Shown here piece after piece: positions 33,640 to 45,600 of a stretch of DNA of 64,000 nt (positions within the stretch are counted from its first letter, which is position 1; each line of letters opens with the position of its first letter). Source of the DNA: Taudactylus pleione (taxonomy: Eukaryota; Chordata; Amphibia; Anura; Myobatrachidae); NCBI GenBank assembly GCA_031769625.1, contig JAUIMM010000088.1, positions 5,471,501 to 5,535,500 on the forward strand. The letters run 5' to 3'. The notes under the pieces were generated by a model. That model worked only from the letters and a program-made list of their open reading frames with translations, made no database searches and was not told where the DNA came from. The position numbers were made by a program, and so were the translations under genes.

Positions 33640-34130
33640 TCACCTTATGGCTTCCCAAGCCACTCCAAGCAGTCCATACTGCCGCCATTCACCTTACGGC
33701 TTCCCAAGCCACTTCAAGCAGTCCGTACTGCCACCATTCACATTACGGCTAATCAGCCGCTCCAAAGCAGTCCGTACTGCCGCCATTCACTTTACGGTTT
33801 CCCAAGCCACTCCAAGCAGTCCGTACTGCCGCCATTCACCTTATGGCTTCCCAAGCCGCTCCAAGCAGTCCGTACTGCCACCGTTCACCTTACAGCTACT
33901 AAGCCGCTCCAAAGCAGTCCGTACTGCCACCATTCACCTTACAACTTCCCAAGCTGCTCCAAGCAGTCCGTACTGCCACCATTCACATTACGGCTATTAA
34001 GCCGCTCCAAAGCAGTCCATACTGCCATCAATCACCTTACGGCTCCGTAGCCGCACCAAGTAGCTTACGAGCTACCATCCGTCACCCTACGGCTTCCCAG
34101 CTGCACCAAGTAGCTCCGTGCTACCATCGT
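33640..34130 (+). repeat. 49-bp minisatellite inside the solo LTR, about 10 copies
   Basis: Units such as CACCTTACGGCTTCCCAAGC repeat every 49 bp, with CCGTACTGCCGCCATTC in each. The reverse complement aligns with the array at 1-562. Units at 34060-34180 are more diverged. Confidence 0.88.
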
Positions 34131-34347
34131 CCTTCTTTCGGCTTCCTAGCCGCACCTAGCAGCTCCTGAGTTGCCATCACTTCTTCAGCTACATCAGCAC
34201 CATCGCTGGAACAACGGCACAACTCCGTGCTGTCGTAGTTCTCTACCTACTATCTTCACACACCCATAAGTTCTTGCTGGCCTTGTATACTTTTTCATGC
34301 ATAGGAAATTCATCAAACCTAGTCTCCTCCAGAGAGCATCTGAGTTG

Positions 34348-34353
34348 AATAAA
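34348..34353 (+). terminator. LTR polyadenylation signal
   Basis: AATAAA 54 bp before the LTR end, the usual distance for R/U5 processing. Assigned by position and orientation with the TATA box. Confidence 0.55.
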
Positions 34354-34702
34354 TCTAATCCAAGACCCAGCCCGGGAACACAGTCTCAAGAATCCACACC
34401 CGTGACAATATCACTGCGGGAATGCTTTAACTGCGTGGTGCCATCTTCCTGAAGATGTCACTGGGAGGATGGCCGTTGCAGACGAGGTTCGATCCGCTTG
34501 CCAGCATAAGGTATGTATGTTCTGGTGTGCTGTATGGGTCCCCATGTGCACTGCACAACCTGCACCCATTATAAATGTGCCTATGTAATTGTATTAATAG
34601 ACAAAATATACTCTTGACAAATGCCCTTTGGTAAATACAGTATGCGGCCATGTGTACCTGTCAACATGGCTCATTTCAACCATGTGATAATTAGGGGTGA
34701 GC

Positions 34703-34793
34703 GGGTTCGGATTTCTGAAATCCGAACCCCCCCGAGCCCCCCCGATCCGAGTCCGATCCGAGTCAGGCTCGACTTTTCCCGCCTGACTCGGAT
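34703..34793. other. Two perfect hairpins at the hAT 5' end
   Basis: Hairpin 1: GGGTTCGGATTT (34703-34714) pairs with AAATCCGAACCC (34718-34729) across a 3-base loop. Hairpin 2: ATCCGAGTCAGGC (34756-34768) pairs with GCCTGACTCGGAT (34781-34793) across 12 bases. Both recur at 6842-6935, and hairpin 1 is kept with changed bases in the relic ending at 58821. They may be transposase recognition structures. Confidence 0.7.
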
Positions 34794-34840
34794 CTGACAT
34801 CGAGGCAAAACGTCATCATCCCGCCTTCCGAGTCTCGCGG

Positions 34841-34859
34841 GTTTTGGATCCTATATAAG
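34841..34859 (+). promoter_or_regulatory. Transposase promoter: TATA box abutting subterminal motif
   Basis: TATATAAG at 34852-34859, with GTTTTGGATC (inverse of GATCCAAAAC) at 34841-34850, a spacing of one base. The same motif occurs three times near the 3' end. If it is the transposase binding site, bound protein would cover the TATA box. Promoter call by motif only. Confidence 0.6.
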
Positions 34860-35207
34860 GTACCCGCGTCGGCGCCATTTTCTCACTCGGCTGTGGACAG
34901 TGAAGAGGGAGGGTGGGAGTTAGTGCTGTGTAGTGTAGTGTAGTGTAGTGCTGCTGTTGTCCACTACTTCAAAGTCCATAGGGGCTGGCTGTGTTGTGCT
35001 GTGCTGCTGTTGTTAATAGGGGCTGTGTCCACTACTTCAAAGTCCATAGGGGCTGGCTGGACTGTGTTGTGCAGTCAGTTCTCCATAGGGGCTGTGTCCA
35101 CTCCAAAGTCCTGTGCAGTGTCCCAGTCCTAAAGGGGTGCTGTAGTGTTGTCCAGGGGGTGCTCTGTCCATCAGGGGTGCTCCCCCCAAGTGCTAAAAAA
35201 ATAATAT

Positions 35208-38200
35208 ATTTTCTGTGTTTGTGAATTGTGTGCGCAGTAGCCGCACGTGCATCAACAAAGTAGTGCCAAGCGTGCGCCTGTGTCATAAGTAAAGGGCCGG
35301 CTGGCTTGACCGTTAAAGGGTGCTGTAACCCCCGAAAGTACACTCCAGTCCAAACCAAAAAAAAATTATTTTCTGTGTTTGTGAATTGTGTGCGCAGTAG
35401 CCGCACGTGCATCAACAAAGTAGTGCCAAGCGTGCGCCTGTGTCATAAGTAAAGGGCCGGCTGGCTTGATCGTTAAGGGTGCTGTAACCCCCGAAAGTAC
35501 ACTCCAGTCCAAACCAAAAAAAAAATTATTTTCTGTGTTTGTGAATTGTGTGCGCAGTAGCCGCACGTGCATCAACAAAGTAGTGCCAAACGTGCGCCTG
35601 TGTCATAAGTAAAGGGCCGGCTGGCTTGACCGTTAAGGGTGCTGTAACCCCCGAAAGTACACTCCAGTCCAAACCAAAAAAAAAATTATTTTCTGTGTTT
35701 GTGAATTGTGTGCGCAGTAGCCGCACGTGCATCAACAAAGTAGTGCCAAACGTGCGCCTGTGTCATAAGTAAAGGGCCGGCTGGCTTGACCGTTAAGGGT
35801 GCTGTAACCCCCGAAAGTACACTCCAGTCCAAACCCCAAAAAAAATTATTTTCTGTGTTTGTGAATTGTGTGCGCAGTAGCCGCACGTGCATCAACAAAG
35901 TAGTGCCAAGCGTGCGCCTGTGTCATAAGTAAAGGGCCGGCTGGCTTGACCGTTAAGGGTGCTGTAACCCCCGAAAGTACACTCCAGTCCAAACCAAAAA
36001 AAAAATTATTTTCTGTGTTTGTGAATTGTGTGCGCAGTAGCCGCACGTGCATCAACAAAGTAGTGCCAAGCGTGCGCCTGTGTCATAAGTAAAGGGCCGG
36101 CTGGCTTGACCGTTAAGGGTGCTGTAACCCCCGAAAGTACACTCCAGTCCAAACCTAAAAAAAAATTATTTTCTGTGTTTGTGAATTGTGTGCGCAGTAG
36201 CCGCATGTGCATCAACAAAGTAGTGCCAAGCGTGCGCCTGTGTCATAAGTAAAGGGCCAGCTGGCTTGCCGTTAAAGGGTGCTGTAACCCCCGAAAGTAC
36301 ACTCCAGTCCAAACCAAAAAAAAATTATTTTCTGTGTTTGTGAATTGTGTGCGCAGTAGCCGCACGTGCATCAACAAAGTAGTGCCAAGCGTGCGCCTGT
36401 GTCATAAGTAAAGGGCCGGCTGGCTTGACCGTTAAGGGTGCTGTAACCCCTGAAAGTACACTCCAGTCCAAACCTAAAAAAAAATTATTTTCTGTGTTTG
36501 TGAATTGTGTGCGCAGTAGCCGCACGTGCATCAACAAAGTAGTGCCAAGCGTGCGCCTGTGTCATAAGTAAAGGGCCGGCTGGCTTGACCGTTAAGGGTG
36601 CTGTAACCCCCGAAAGTACACTCCAGTCCAAACCAAAAAAAAAATTATTTTCTGTGTTTGTGAATTGTGTGCGCAGTAGCCGCACGTGCATCAACAAAGT
36701 AGTGCCAAGCGTGCGCCTGTGTCATAAGTAAAGGGCCGGCTGGCTTGACCGTTAAGGGTGCTGTAACCCCCGAAAGTACACTCCAGTCCAAACCTAAAAA
36801 AAAATTATTTTCTGTGTTTGTGAATTGTGTGCGCAGTAGCCGCACGTGCATCAACAAAGTAGTGCCAAGCGTGCGCCTGTGTCATAAGTAAAGGGCCGGC
36901 TGGCTTGACCGTTAAAGGGTGCTGTAACCTCCGAAAGTACACTCCAGTCCAAACCAAAAAAAAATTATTTTCTGTGTTTGTGAATTGTGTGCGCAGTAGC
37001 CGCACGTGCATCAACAAAGTAGTGCCAAGCGTGCGCCTGTGTCATAAGTAAAGGGCCGGCTGGCTTGACCGTTAAGGGTGCTGTAACCCCCGAAAGTACA
37101 CTCCAGTCCAAACCTAAAAAAAAATTATTTTCTGTGTTTGTGAATTGTGTGCGCAGTAGCCGCACGTGCATCAACAAAGTAGTGCCAAGCGTGCGCCTGT
37201 GTCATAAGTAAAGGGCCGGCTGGCTTGACCGTTAAAGGGTGCTGTAACCCCCGAAAGTACACTCCAGTCCAAACCAAAAAAAAATTATTTTCTGTGTTTG
37301 TGAATTGTGTGCGCAGTAGCCGCACGTGCATCAACAAAGTAGTGCCAAGCGTGCGCCTGTATCATAAGTAAAGGGCCGGCTGGCTTGACCGTTAAGGGTG
37401 CTGTAACCCCCGAAAGTACACTCCAGTCCAAACCTAAAAAAAAATTATTTTCTGTGTTTGTGAATTGTGTGCGCAGTAGCCGCACGTGCATCAACAAAGT
37501 AGTGCCAAGCGTGCGCCTGTGTCATAAGTAAAGGGCCGGCTGGCTTGACCGTTAAAGGGTGCTGTAACCTCCGAAAGTACACTCCAGTCCAAACCAAAAA
37601 AAAATTTTTTTCTGTGTTTGTGAATTGTGTGCGCAGTAGCCGCACGTGCATCAACAAAGTAGTGCCAACCGTGCGCCTGTGTCATAAGTAAAGGGCCGGC
37701 TGGCTTGACCGTTAAGGGTGCTGTAACCCCCGAAAGTACACTCCAGTCCAAACCTAAAAAAAAATTATTTTCTGTGTTTGTGAATTGTGTGCGCAGTAGC
37801 CGCACGTGCATCAACAAAGTAGTGCCAAGAGTGCGCCTGTGTCATAAGTAAAGGGCCGGCTGGCTTGACCGTTAAAGGGTGCTGTAACCCCCGAAAGTAC
37901 ACTCCAGTCCAAACCAAAAAAAAAATATTTTCTGTGTTTGTGAATTGTGTGCGCAGTAGCCGCACGTGCATCAACAAAGTAGTGCCAAGCGTGCGCCTGT
38001 GTCATAAGTAAAGGGCCGGCTGGCTTGACCGTTAAAGGGTGCTGTAACCCCCGAAAGTACACTCCAGTCCAAACCAAAAAAAAATTATTTTCTGTGTTTG
38101 TGAATTGTGTGCGCAGTAGACGCACGTGCATCAACAAAGTAGTGCCAAGCGTGCGCCTGTGTCATAAGTAAAGGGCCGGCTGGCTTGACCGTTAAAGGGT

Positions 38201-41200
38201 GCTGTAACCCCCGAAAGTACACTCCAGTCCAAACCAAAAAAAAATTATTTTCTGTGTTTGTGAATTGTGTGCGCAGTAGCCGCACGTGCATCAACAAAGT
38301 AGTGCCAAGCGTGCGCCTGTGTCATAAGTAAAGGGCCGGCTGGCTTGACCGTTAAAGGGTGCTGTAACCCCCGAAAGTACACTCCAGTCCAAACCAAAAA
38401 AAAAATTATTTTCTGTGTTTGTGAATTGTGTGCGCAGTAGCCGCACGTGCATCAACAAAGTAGTGCCAAGCGTGCGCCTGTGTCATAAGTAAAGGGCCGG
38501 CTGGCTTGACCGTTAAGGGTGCTGTAACCCCCGAAAGTACACTCCAGTCCAAACCTAAAAAAAAATTATTTTCTGTGTTTGTGAATTGTGTGCGCAGTAG
38601 CCGCACGTGCATCAACAAAGTAGTGCCAAGCGTGCGCCTGTGTCATAAGTAAAGGGCCGGCTGGCTTGACCGTTAAAGGGTGCTGTAACCCCCGAAAGTA
38701 CACTCCAGTCCAAACCAAAAAAAAATTATTTTCTGTGTTTGTGAATTGTGTGCGCAGTAGCCGCACGTGCATCAACAAAGTAGTGCCAAGCGTGCGCCTG
38801 TGTCATAAGTAAAGGGCCGGCTGGCTTGACCGTTAAAGGGTGCTGTAACCCCCGAAAGTACACTCCAGTCCAAACCAAAAAAAAATTATTTTCTGTGTTT
38901 GTGAATTGTGTGCGCAGTAGCCGCACGTGCATCAACAAAGTAGTGCCAAGCGTGCGCCTGTGTCATAAGTAAAGGGCCGGCTGGCTTGACCGTTAAGGGT
39001 GCTGTAACCCCTGAAAGTACACTCCAGTCCAAACCTAAAAAAAAATTATTTTCTGTGTTTGTGAATTGTGTGCGCAGTAGCCGCACGTGCATCAACAAAG
39101 TAGTGCCAAGCGTGCGCCTGTGTCATAAGTAAAGGGCCGGCTGGCTTGACCGTTAAGGGTGCTGTAACCCCCGAAAGTACACTCCAGTCCAAACCAAAAA
39201 AAAAATTATTTTCTGTGTTTGTGAATTGTGTGCGCAGTAGCCGCACGTGCATCAACAAAGTAGTGCCAAGCGTGCGCCTGTGTCATAAGTAAAGGGCCGG
39301 CTGGCTTGACCGTTAAGGGTGCTGTAACCCCCGAAAGTACACTCCAGTCCAAACCTAAAAAAAAATTATTTTCTGTGTTTGTGAATTGTGTGCGCAGTAG
39401 CCGCACGTGCATCAACAAAGTAGTGCCAAGCGTGCGCCTGTGTCATAAGTAAAGGGCCGGCTGGCTTGACCGTTAAAGGGTGCTGTAACCTCCGAAAGTA
39501 CACTCCAGTCCAAACCAAAAAAAAATTATTTTCTGTGTTTGTGAATTGTGTGCGCAGTAGCCGCACGTGCATCAACAAAGTAGTGCCAAGCGTGCGCCTG
39601 TGTCATAAGTAAAGGGCCGGCTGGCTTGACCGTTAAGGGTGCTGTAACCCCCGAAAGTACACTCCAGTCCAAACCTAAAAAAAATTATTTTCTGTGTTTG
39701 TGAATTGTGTGCGCAGTAGCCGCACGTGCATCAACAAAGTAGTGCCAAGCGTGCGCCTGTGTCATAAGTAAAGGGCCGGCTGGCTTGACCGTTAAAGGGT
39801 GCTGTAACCCCCGAAAGTACACTCCAGTCCAAACCAAAAAAAAATTATTTTCTGTGTTTGTGAATTGTGTGCGCAGTAGCCGCACGTGCATCAACAAAGT
39901 AGTGCCAAGCGTGCGCCTGTATCATAAGTAAAGGGCCGGCTGGCTTGACCGTTAAGGGTGCTGTAACCCCCGAAAGTACACTCCAGTCCAAACCTAAAAA
40001 AAAATTATTTTCTGTGTTTGTGAATTGTGTGCGCAGTAGCCGCACGTGCATCAACAAAGTAGTGCCAAGCGTGCGCCTGTGTCATAAGTAAAGGGCCAGC
40101 TGGCTTGACCGTTAAAGGGTGCTGTAACCTCCGAAAGTACACTCCAGTCCAAACCAAAAAAATTTTTTTTTCTGTGTTTGTGAATTGTGTGCGCAGTAGC
40201 CGCACGTGCATCAACAAAGTAGTGCCAACCGTGCGCCTGTGTCATAAGTAAAGGGCCGGCTGGCTTGACCGTTAAGGGTGCTGTAACCCCCGAAAGTACA
40301 CTCCAGTCCAAACCTAAAAAAAAATTATTTTCTGTGTTTGTGAATTGTGTGCGCAGTAGCCGCACGTGCATCAACAAAGTAGTGCCAAGAGTGCGCCTGT
40401 GTCATAAGTAAAGGGCCGGCTGGCTTGACCGTTAAAGGGTGCTGTAACCCCCGAAAGTACACTCCAGTCCAAACCAAAAAAAAATTATTTTCTGTGTTTG
40501 TGAATTGTGTGCGCAGTAGCCGCACGTGCATCAACAAAGTAGTGCCAAGCGTGCGCCTGTGTCATAAGTAAAGGGCCGGCTGGCTTGACCGTTAAAGGGT
40601 GCTGTAACCCCCGAAAGTACACTCCAGTCCAAACCAAAAAAAAATTATTTTCTGTGTTTGTGAATTGTGTGCGCAGTAGACGCACGTGCATCAACAAAGT
40701 AGTGCCAAGCGTGCGCCTGTGTCATAAGTAAAGGGCCGGCTGGCTTGACCGTTAAAGGGTGCTGTAACCCCCGAAAGTACACTCCAGTCCAAACCAAAAA
40801 AAAATTATTTTCTGTGTTTGTGAATTGTGTGCGCAGTAGCCGCACGTGCATCAACAAAGTAGTGCCAAGCGTGCGCCTGTGTCATAAGTAAAGGGCCGGC
40901 TGGCTTGACCGTTAAAGGGTGCTGTAACCCCCGAAAGTACACTCCAGTCCAAACCAAAAAAAAAATTATTTTCTGTGTTTGTGAATTGTGTGCGCAGTAG
41001 CCGCACGTGCATCAACAAAGTAGTGCCAAGCGTGCGCCTGTGTCATAAGTAAAGGGCCGGCTGGCTTGACCGTTAAGGGTGCTGTAACCCCCGAAAGTAC
41101 ACTCCAGTCCAAACCTAAAAAAAAATTATTTTCTGTGTTTGTGAATTGTGTGCGCAGTAGCCGCACGTGCATCAACAAAGTAGTGCCAAGCGTGCGCCTG

Positions 41201-42560
41201 TGTCATAAGTAAAGGGCCGGCTGGCTTGACCGTTAAAGGGTGCTGTAACCCCCGAAAGTACACTCCAGTCCAAACCAAAAAAAAATTATTTTCTGTGTTT
41301 GTGAATTGTGTGCGCAGTAGCCGCACGTGCATCAACAAAGTAGTGCCAAGCGTGCGCCTGTGTCATAAGTAAAGGGCCGGCTGGCTTGACCGTTAAAGGG
41401 TGCTGTAACCCCCGAAAGTACACTCCAGTCCAAACCAAAAAAAAATTATTTTCTGTGTTTGTGAATTGTGTGCGCAGTAGCCGCACGTGCATCAACAAAG
41501 TAGTGCCAAGCGTGCGCCTGTGTCATAAGTAAAGGGCCGGCTGGCTTGACCGTTAAAGGGTGCTGTAACCCCCGAAAGTACACTCCAGTCCAAACCAAAA
41601 AAAAATTATTTTCTGTGTTTGTGAATTGTGTGCGCAGTAGCCGCACGTGCATCAACAAAGTAGTGCCAAGCGTGCGCCTGTGTCATAAGTAAAGGGCCGG
41701 CTGGCTTGACCGTTAAAGGGTGCTGTAACCCCCGAAAGTACACTCCAGTCCAAACCAAAAAAAAAATTATTTTCTGTGTTTGTGAATTGTGTGCGCAGTA
41801 GCCGCACGTGCATCAACAAAGTAGTGCCAAGCGTGCGCCTGTGTCATAAGTAAAGGGCCGGCTGGCTTGACCGTTAAGGGTGCTGTAACCCCCGAAAGTA
41901 CACTCCAGTCCAAACCTAAAAAAAAATTATTTTCTGTGTTTGTGAATTGTGTGCGCAGTAGCCGCACGTGCATCAACAAAGTAGTGCCAAGCGTGCGCCT
42001 GTGTCATAAGTAAAGGGCCGGCTGGCTTGACCGTTAAAGGGTGCTGTAACCCCCGAAAGTACACTCCAGTCCAAACCAAAAAAAAATTATTTTCTGTGTT
42101 TGTGAATTGTGTGCGCAGTAGCCGCACGTGCATCAACAAAGTAGTGCCAAGCGTGCGCCTGTGTCATAAGTAAAGGGCCGGCTGGCTTGACCGTTAAAGG
42201 GTGCTGTAACCCCCGAAAGTACACTCCAGTCCAAACCAAAAAAAAATTATTTTCTGTGTTTGTGAATTGTGTGCGCAGTAGCCGCACGTGCATCAACAAA
42301 GTAGTGCCAAGCGTGCGCCTGTGTCATAAGTAAAGGGCCGGCTGGCTTGACCGTTAAAGGGTGCTGTAACCCCCGAAAGTACACTCCAGTCCAAACCAAA
42401 AAAAAATTATTTTCTGTGTTTGTGAATTGTGTGCGCAGTAGCCGCACGTGCATCAACAAAGTAGTGCCAAGAGTGCGCCTGTGTCATAAGTAAAGGGCCG
42501 GCTGGCTTGACCGTTAAAGGGTGCTGTAACCCACAAAGTACACTCCAGTCCGAACCAAAA
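35208..42560 (+). repeat. 160-bp minisatellite, about 46 copies, with higher-order duplications
   Basis: The unit begins TTTTCTGTGTTTGTGAATTG and is 159-161 bp, the length change being in the A-run. Neighbouring units differ at few sites. Two types alternate (GTTAAGGGT with AAACCTAAAA, and GTTAAAGGGT with AAACCAAAA). Private variants at 37361, 37669, 37829 and 38120 recur exactly 2,560 bp downstream. The antisense strand of each unit holds an open frame of about 70 codons, a by-product of periodicity and not supported as a gene. The array lies between the TATA box and the transposase start codon. Confidence 0.97.
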
Positions 42561-42615
42561 AAAAATTTATTTTCTGTGTTTAGCCGCACGTATATATCAA
42601 ATCGATATAACATAA

Positions 42616-45600
42616 ATGGAGGACCAAACTTTCTCCGATAAAAATAAAATAGAGAAAGATCAAGAACCACTTCCTCCTAGTGCTGAAGCTGCTGCCACTA
42701 GTCATGACATAGACGATAACATGCCATCAACGTCGTCTGCCAAGGCCGATGCCCAATGTCATAGTAGAGGGCACATACAATCCCAAATGGCAAAGTTCAG
42801 GAAAATGACCTTGAAAAAGACATTTAAATCAGCTGAAGAGAAACGTAAACTTGCCAATATGCCATTTACGACACGGAGTGGCAAGGAACGGCTAAGGTCG
42901 ATCCCTAGTATGTTCATGACTAGTGGTTCAGCTTCACATGACGATGGAAGCACTCCTCCCACTAAAAAAATCAAAAGAGTTAAGCTGGCAAAAGCACAGC
43001 GAAGAACTGTGCTTTCTAAGAAGATATCACAAATCCCCAAAGAGAGTCCAAGTGTGGTGGTGGTTGCGATGCCTGACCTTCCCAGCACTGGACGGGAAGA
43101 GGTGGCTCTTTCCACCATTTGCACGCCCCCTGCAAGTGCTGAAAGGAGCACCCACAGTCCACTTGCTGATATGCAAATTGAAGATGTCACTGTTGAAGTA
43201 CAACAGGATGAGGATACTGGTGTAGCTGGCGCTGAGGAGGAAGTTGGCGAGGAGGATTCTGATGGTGATGTGGTTTGTTTAAATCAGGCTCCGGGGGAGA
43301 CAGTTGTTGTCCGTGGGATGAAAAAGCCCATCACGGTCATGCCTGGGCAGAAGACCAAACATTCCACCTCTTTGGTCTGGCAATATTTCTATCCAAATCC
43401 GGACAACAACTGTCTTGCCATATGTACCATATGTAAAGGTGAAATAAGTAGGGGTAGGGACGTCAACCACCTAGGAACATCCTCCCTTATACGGCACCTG
43501 CAGCGCGTTCATAAAAAGTTACTGTCAAGTTCAGAAACTTTGGCTCAGACCGTAAGCAGTCCAGGGACACCTAAATCCCGTTGTCCTGTTGTATCCAAGC
43601 GCCTGCAAACCACACCGTCAACTCCCTCCTCGTCAATTTCCTCCTTAGTCAGGATCGGAAGTAGTCCTGCAGGCCATATCACTGGCATGACTGACTCTCC
43701 TATCCGGGATTCCTCCGGAGGATCCTGCATTGCTACGCCTACTGCTGCCGCTGCTGCTGTTGCTGCTGCTGCTGGGAGTCGTTCATCATCCCAGAGAGGA
43801 AGTAGGAACACCACTACTTTTACTAAACAATTGACCCTCCAACAGTCCTTAGCGAGGAGGATGAAGTACGACAGCAGTCATCCTGAAGCAAAACGTATAA
43901 CTGAGGCCTTGACTGCTATGTTGGTGTTAGACGTGCGTCCGGTATCCGCCATTAGTGCAGTGGGATTTAGACAATTGATGGAGGTAGTGTGTCCCCGGTT
44001 CCAAATCCCGTCTAGATTCCACTTCACTAGGCAGGCGATACCGAGACTGTACAGAAACGTCAGAAAAAGTGTCCTCAGTGTCCTGAAAAATGCCGTTGTA
44101 CACAATGTCCACTTAACCACGGACATGTGGACAAGTGGAACAGGGCAGACTAAGGACTATATGACTGTGACAGCCCACTGGGTAGATGTATCACCTTACG
44201 CAGCAACAGCAGCAGCGTCACCAGTAGCAGCATCTCAGAAACGCCAGCTCGTTACAAGGCAGGCTACGCTGTGTATCACCGGTTTCAGTAAGAGGCACAC
44301 CGCCGACAACCTCTTAGAGAAACTGAGGGAAATCATCGCCCAGTGGCTTACCCCACTTAGACTCTCCTGGGGATTTGTGATATCTGACAACGCCACCAAT
44401 ATTGTGCGGGCATTACATCTGGGCAAATTCCAGCACGTCCCATGTTTTGCTCACACAATAAACTTGGTGGTGCAGAATTTTCTGAAAAGCGACAGGGGCG
44501 TGCAGGAGACGCTTTGGGTGGCCCGAAAAATTTCTGGCCACTTTCGCCATTCAGCGACTGCGTGCCGAAGACTGGAGCGCCAGCAAACACTCTTGAACCT
44601 GCCCCGCCATCACCTGAAGCAAGAGGTTGTGACGCGGTGGAACTCAACCCTCTATATGCTTCAGAGGATGGAGGAGCAGCAAAAGGCCATACAAGCCTAT
44701 ACATCCACCTATGACATAGGCAAAGGAGGGGGTATGCACCTGACTCAAGCGCAGTGGAGAATGATTTCCGTGTTGTGCAAGGTTCTTCAGCCCTTCGAAC
44801 TTGCCACACGTGAAGTCAGTTCAGACACTGCCAGCTTGAGTCAGGTCATTCCCCTCATCAGGCTTTTGCAGAAGCAGCTGGAGAAAGTGAAGGAGGAGCT
44901 AAGACGGAGCGATTCCGCTCGGCATGTGGGACTTGTGGATGAAGCCCTTCATTCGCTTTGCCAGGATTCCAGGGTGGTCAATCTGTTGAAATCAGACCAC
45001 TACATTTTGGCCACCGTGCTCGATCCTAGGTTTAAAGCCTATGTGGTGTCTCTCTTTCCGGCCGACACAAGCCTGCAGAGGTGCAAAGACCTGCTGGTGA
45101 ACACACTGTCAGCTGAAGCGGAACGTGACACGTCAACAGCTCCTTCTTCATTTTCTCCCGCAACTGGGGCTGCCAGGAAAAAACTTAGGTATCCTAAGCA
45201 ACCCGCTGGCGGTGATGCAGGGCAGGCAGGACCAAGTTTGGACATCTGGTCCGGACTGAAGGACCTGGCAACAATTTCTGACATGTCTACTGTCACTGCA
45301 TATGATACTGTCACCATTGACAGAATGGTGGAGGATTACATCGGTGACAGCATCCAAGTAGGCATGTCAGACAGTCCATACCTGTACTGGCAGGAAAAAG
45401 AGGCAATTTGGAGGCCCCTGTACAAACTGGCTCTATTTTACCTGAGTTGCCCCCCCTCCAGTGTGTACTCCGAAAGAGTGTTTAGTGCAGCCGGGAACCT
45501 TGTCAGCGAAAGGCGTAGGAGGTTGCTTCCACAGAATGTGGAGAAGATGATGTTCATCAAAATGAATTATCAGCTCTTCCAGGGAGACCAGCCTCCAGAA

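Larger units (their letters stand above)
33212..34407 (+). mobile_element. Solo LTR with internal 49-bp array and 5-bp TSD
   Basis: The element starts TGTCACAGCC and ends ACCCGTGACA, with the 5-bp TSD ATATC on both sides (33207-33211 and 34408-34412). TG/CA ends with short inverted repeats, a TATA box at 33525, and AATAAA at 34348 set the plus orientation: U3 about 33212-33555, then R/U5 containing the 49-bp array. There is no internal region, primer site or partner LTR next to it, so it is a solo LTR formed by LTR-LTR recombination (inference). The fragment at 1-968 belongs to the same family. Confidence 0.88.

Noticed and set aside
33287..34000. Open frames with repeated SKQSVLPPFTL-type peptide
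   Set aside because: Produced by the 49-bp LTR minisatellite; no independent evidence of a protein.
35366..42459. Array of more than 40 near-identical antisense open frames of about 70 codons, one per 160-bp unit
   Set aside because: They follow from the repeat period, begin and end at the same unit positions, shift frame when the A-run changes length, and match no family. A tandem peptide gene array is not supported.
35208..42560. CRISPR-like or centromeric satellite array
   Set aside because: There are no unique spacers between repeats, and the array is confined between the promoter and gene of one transposon.
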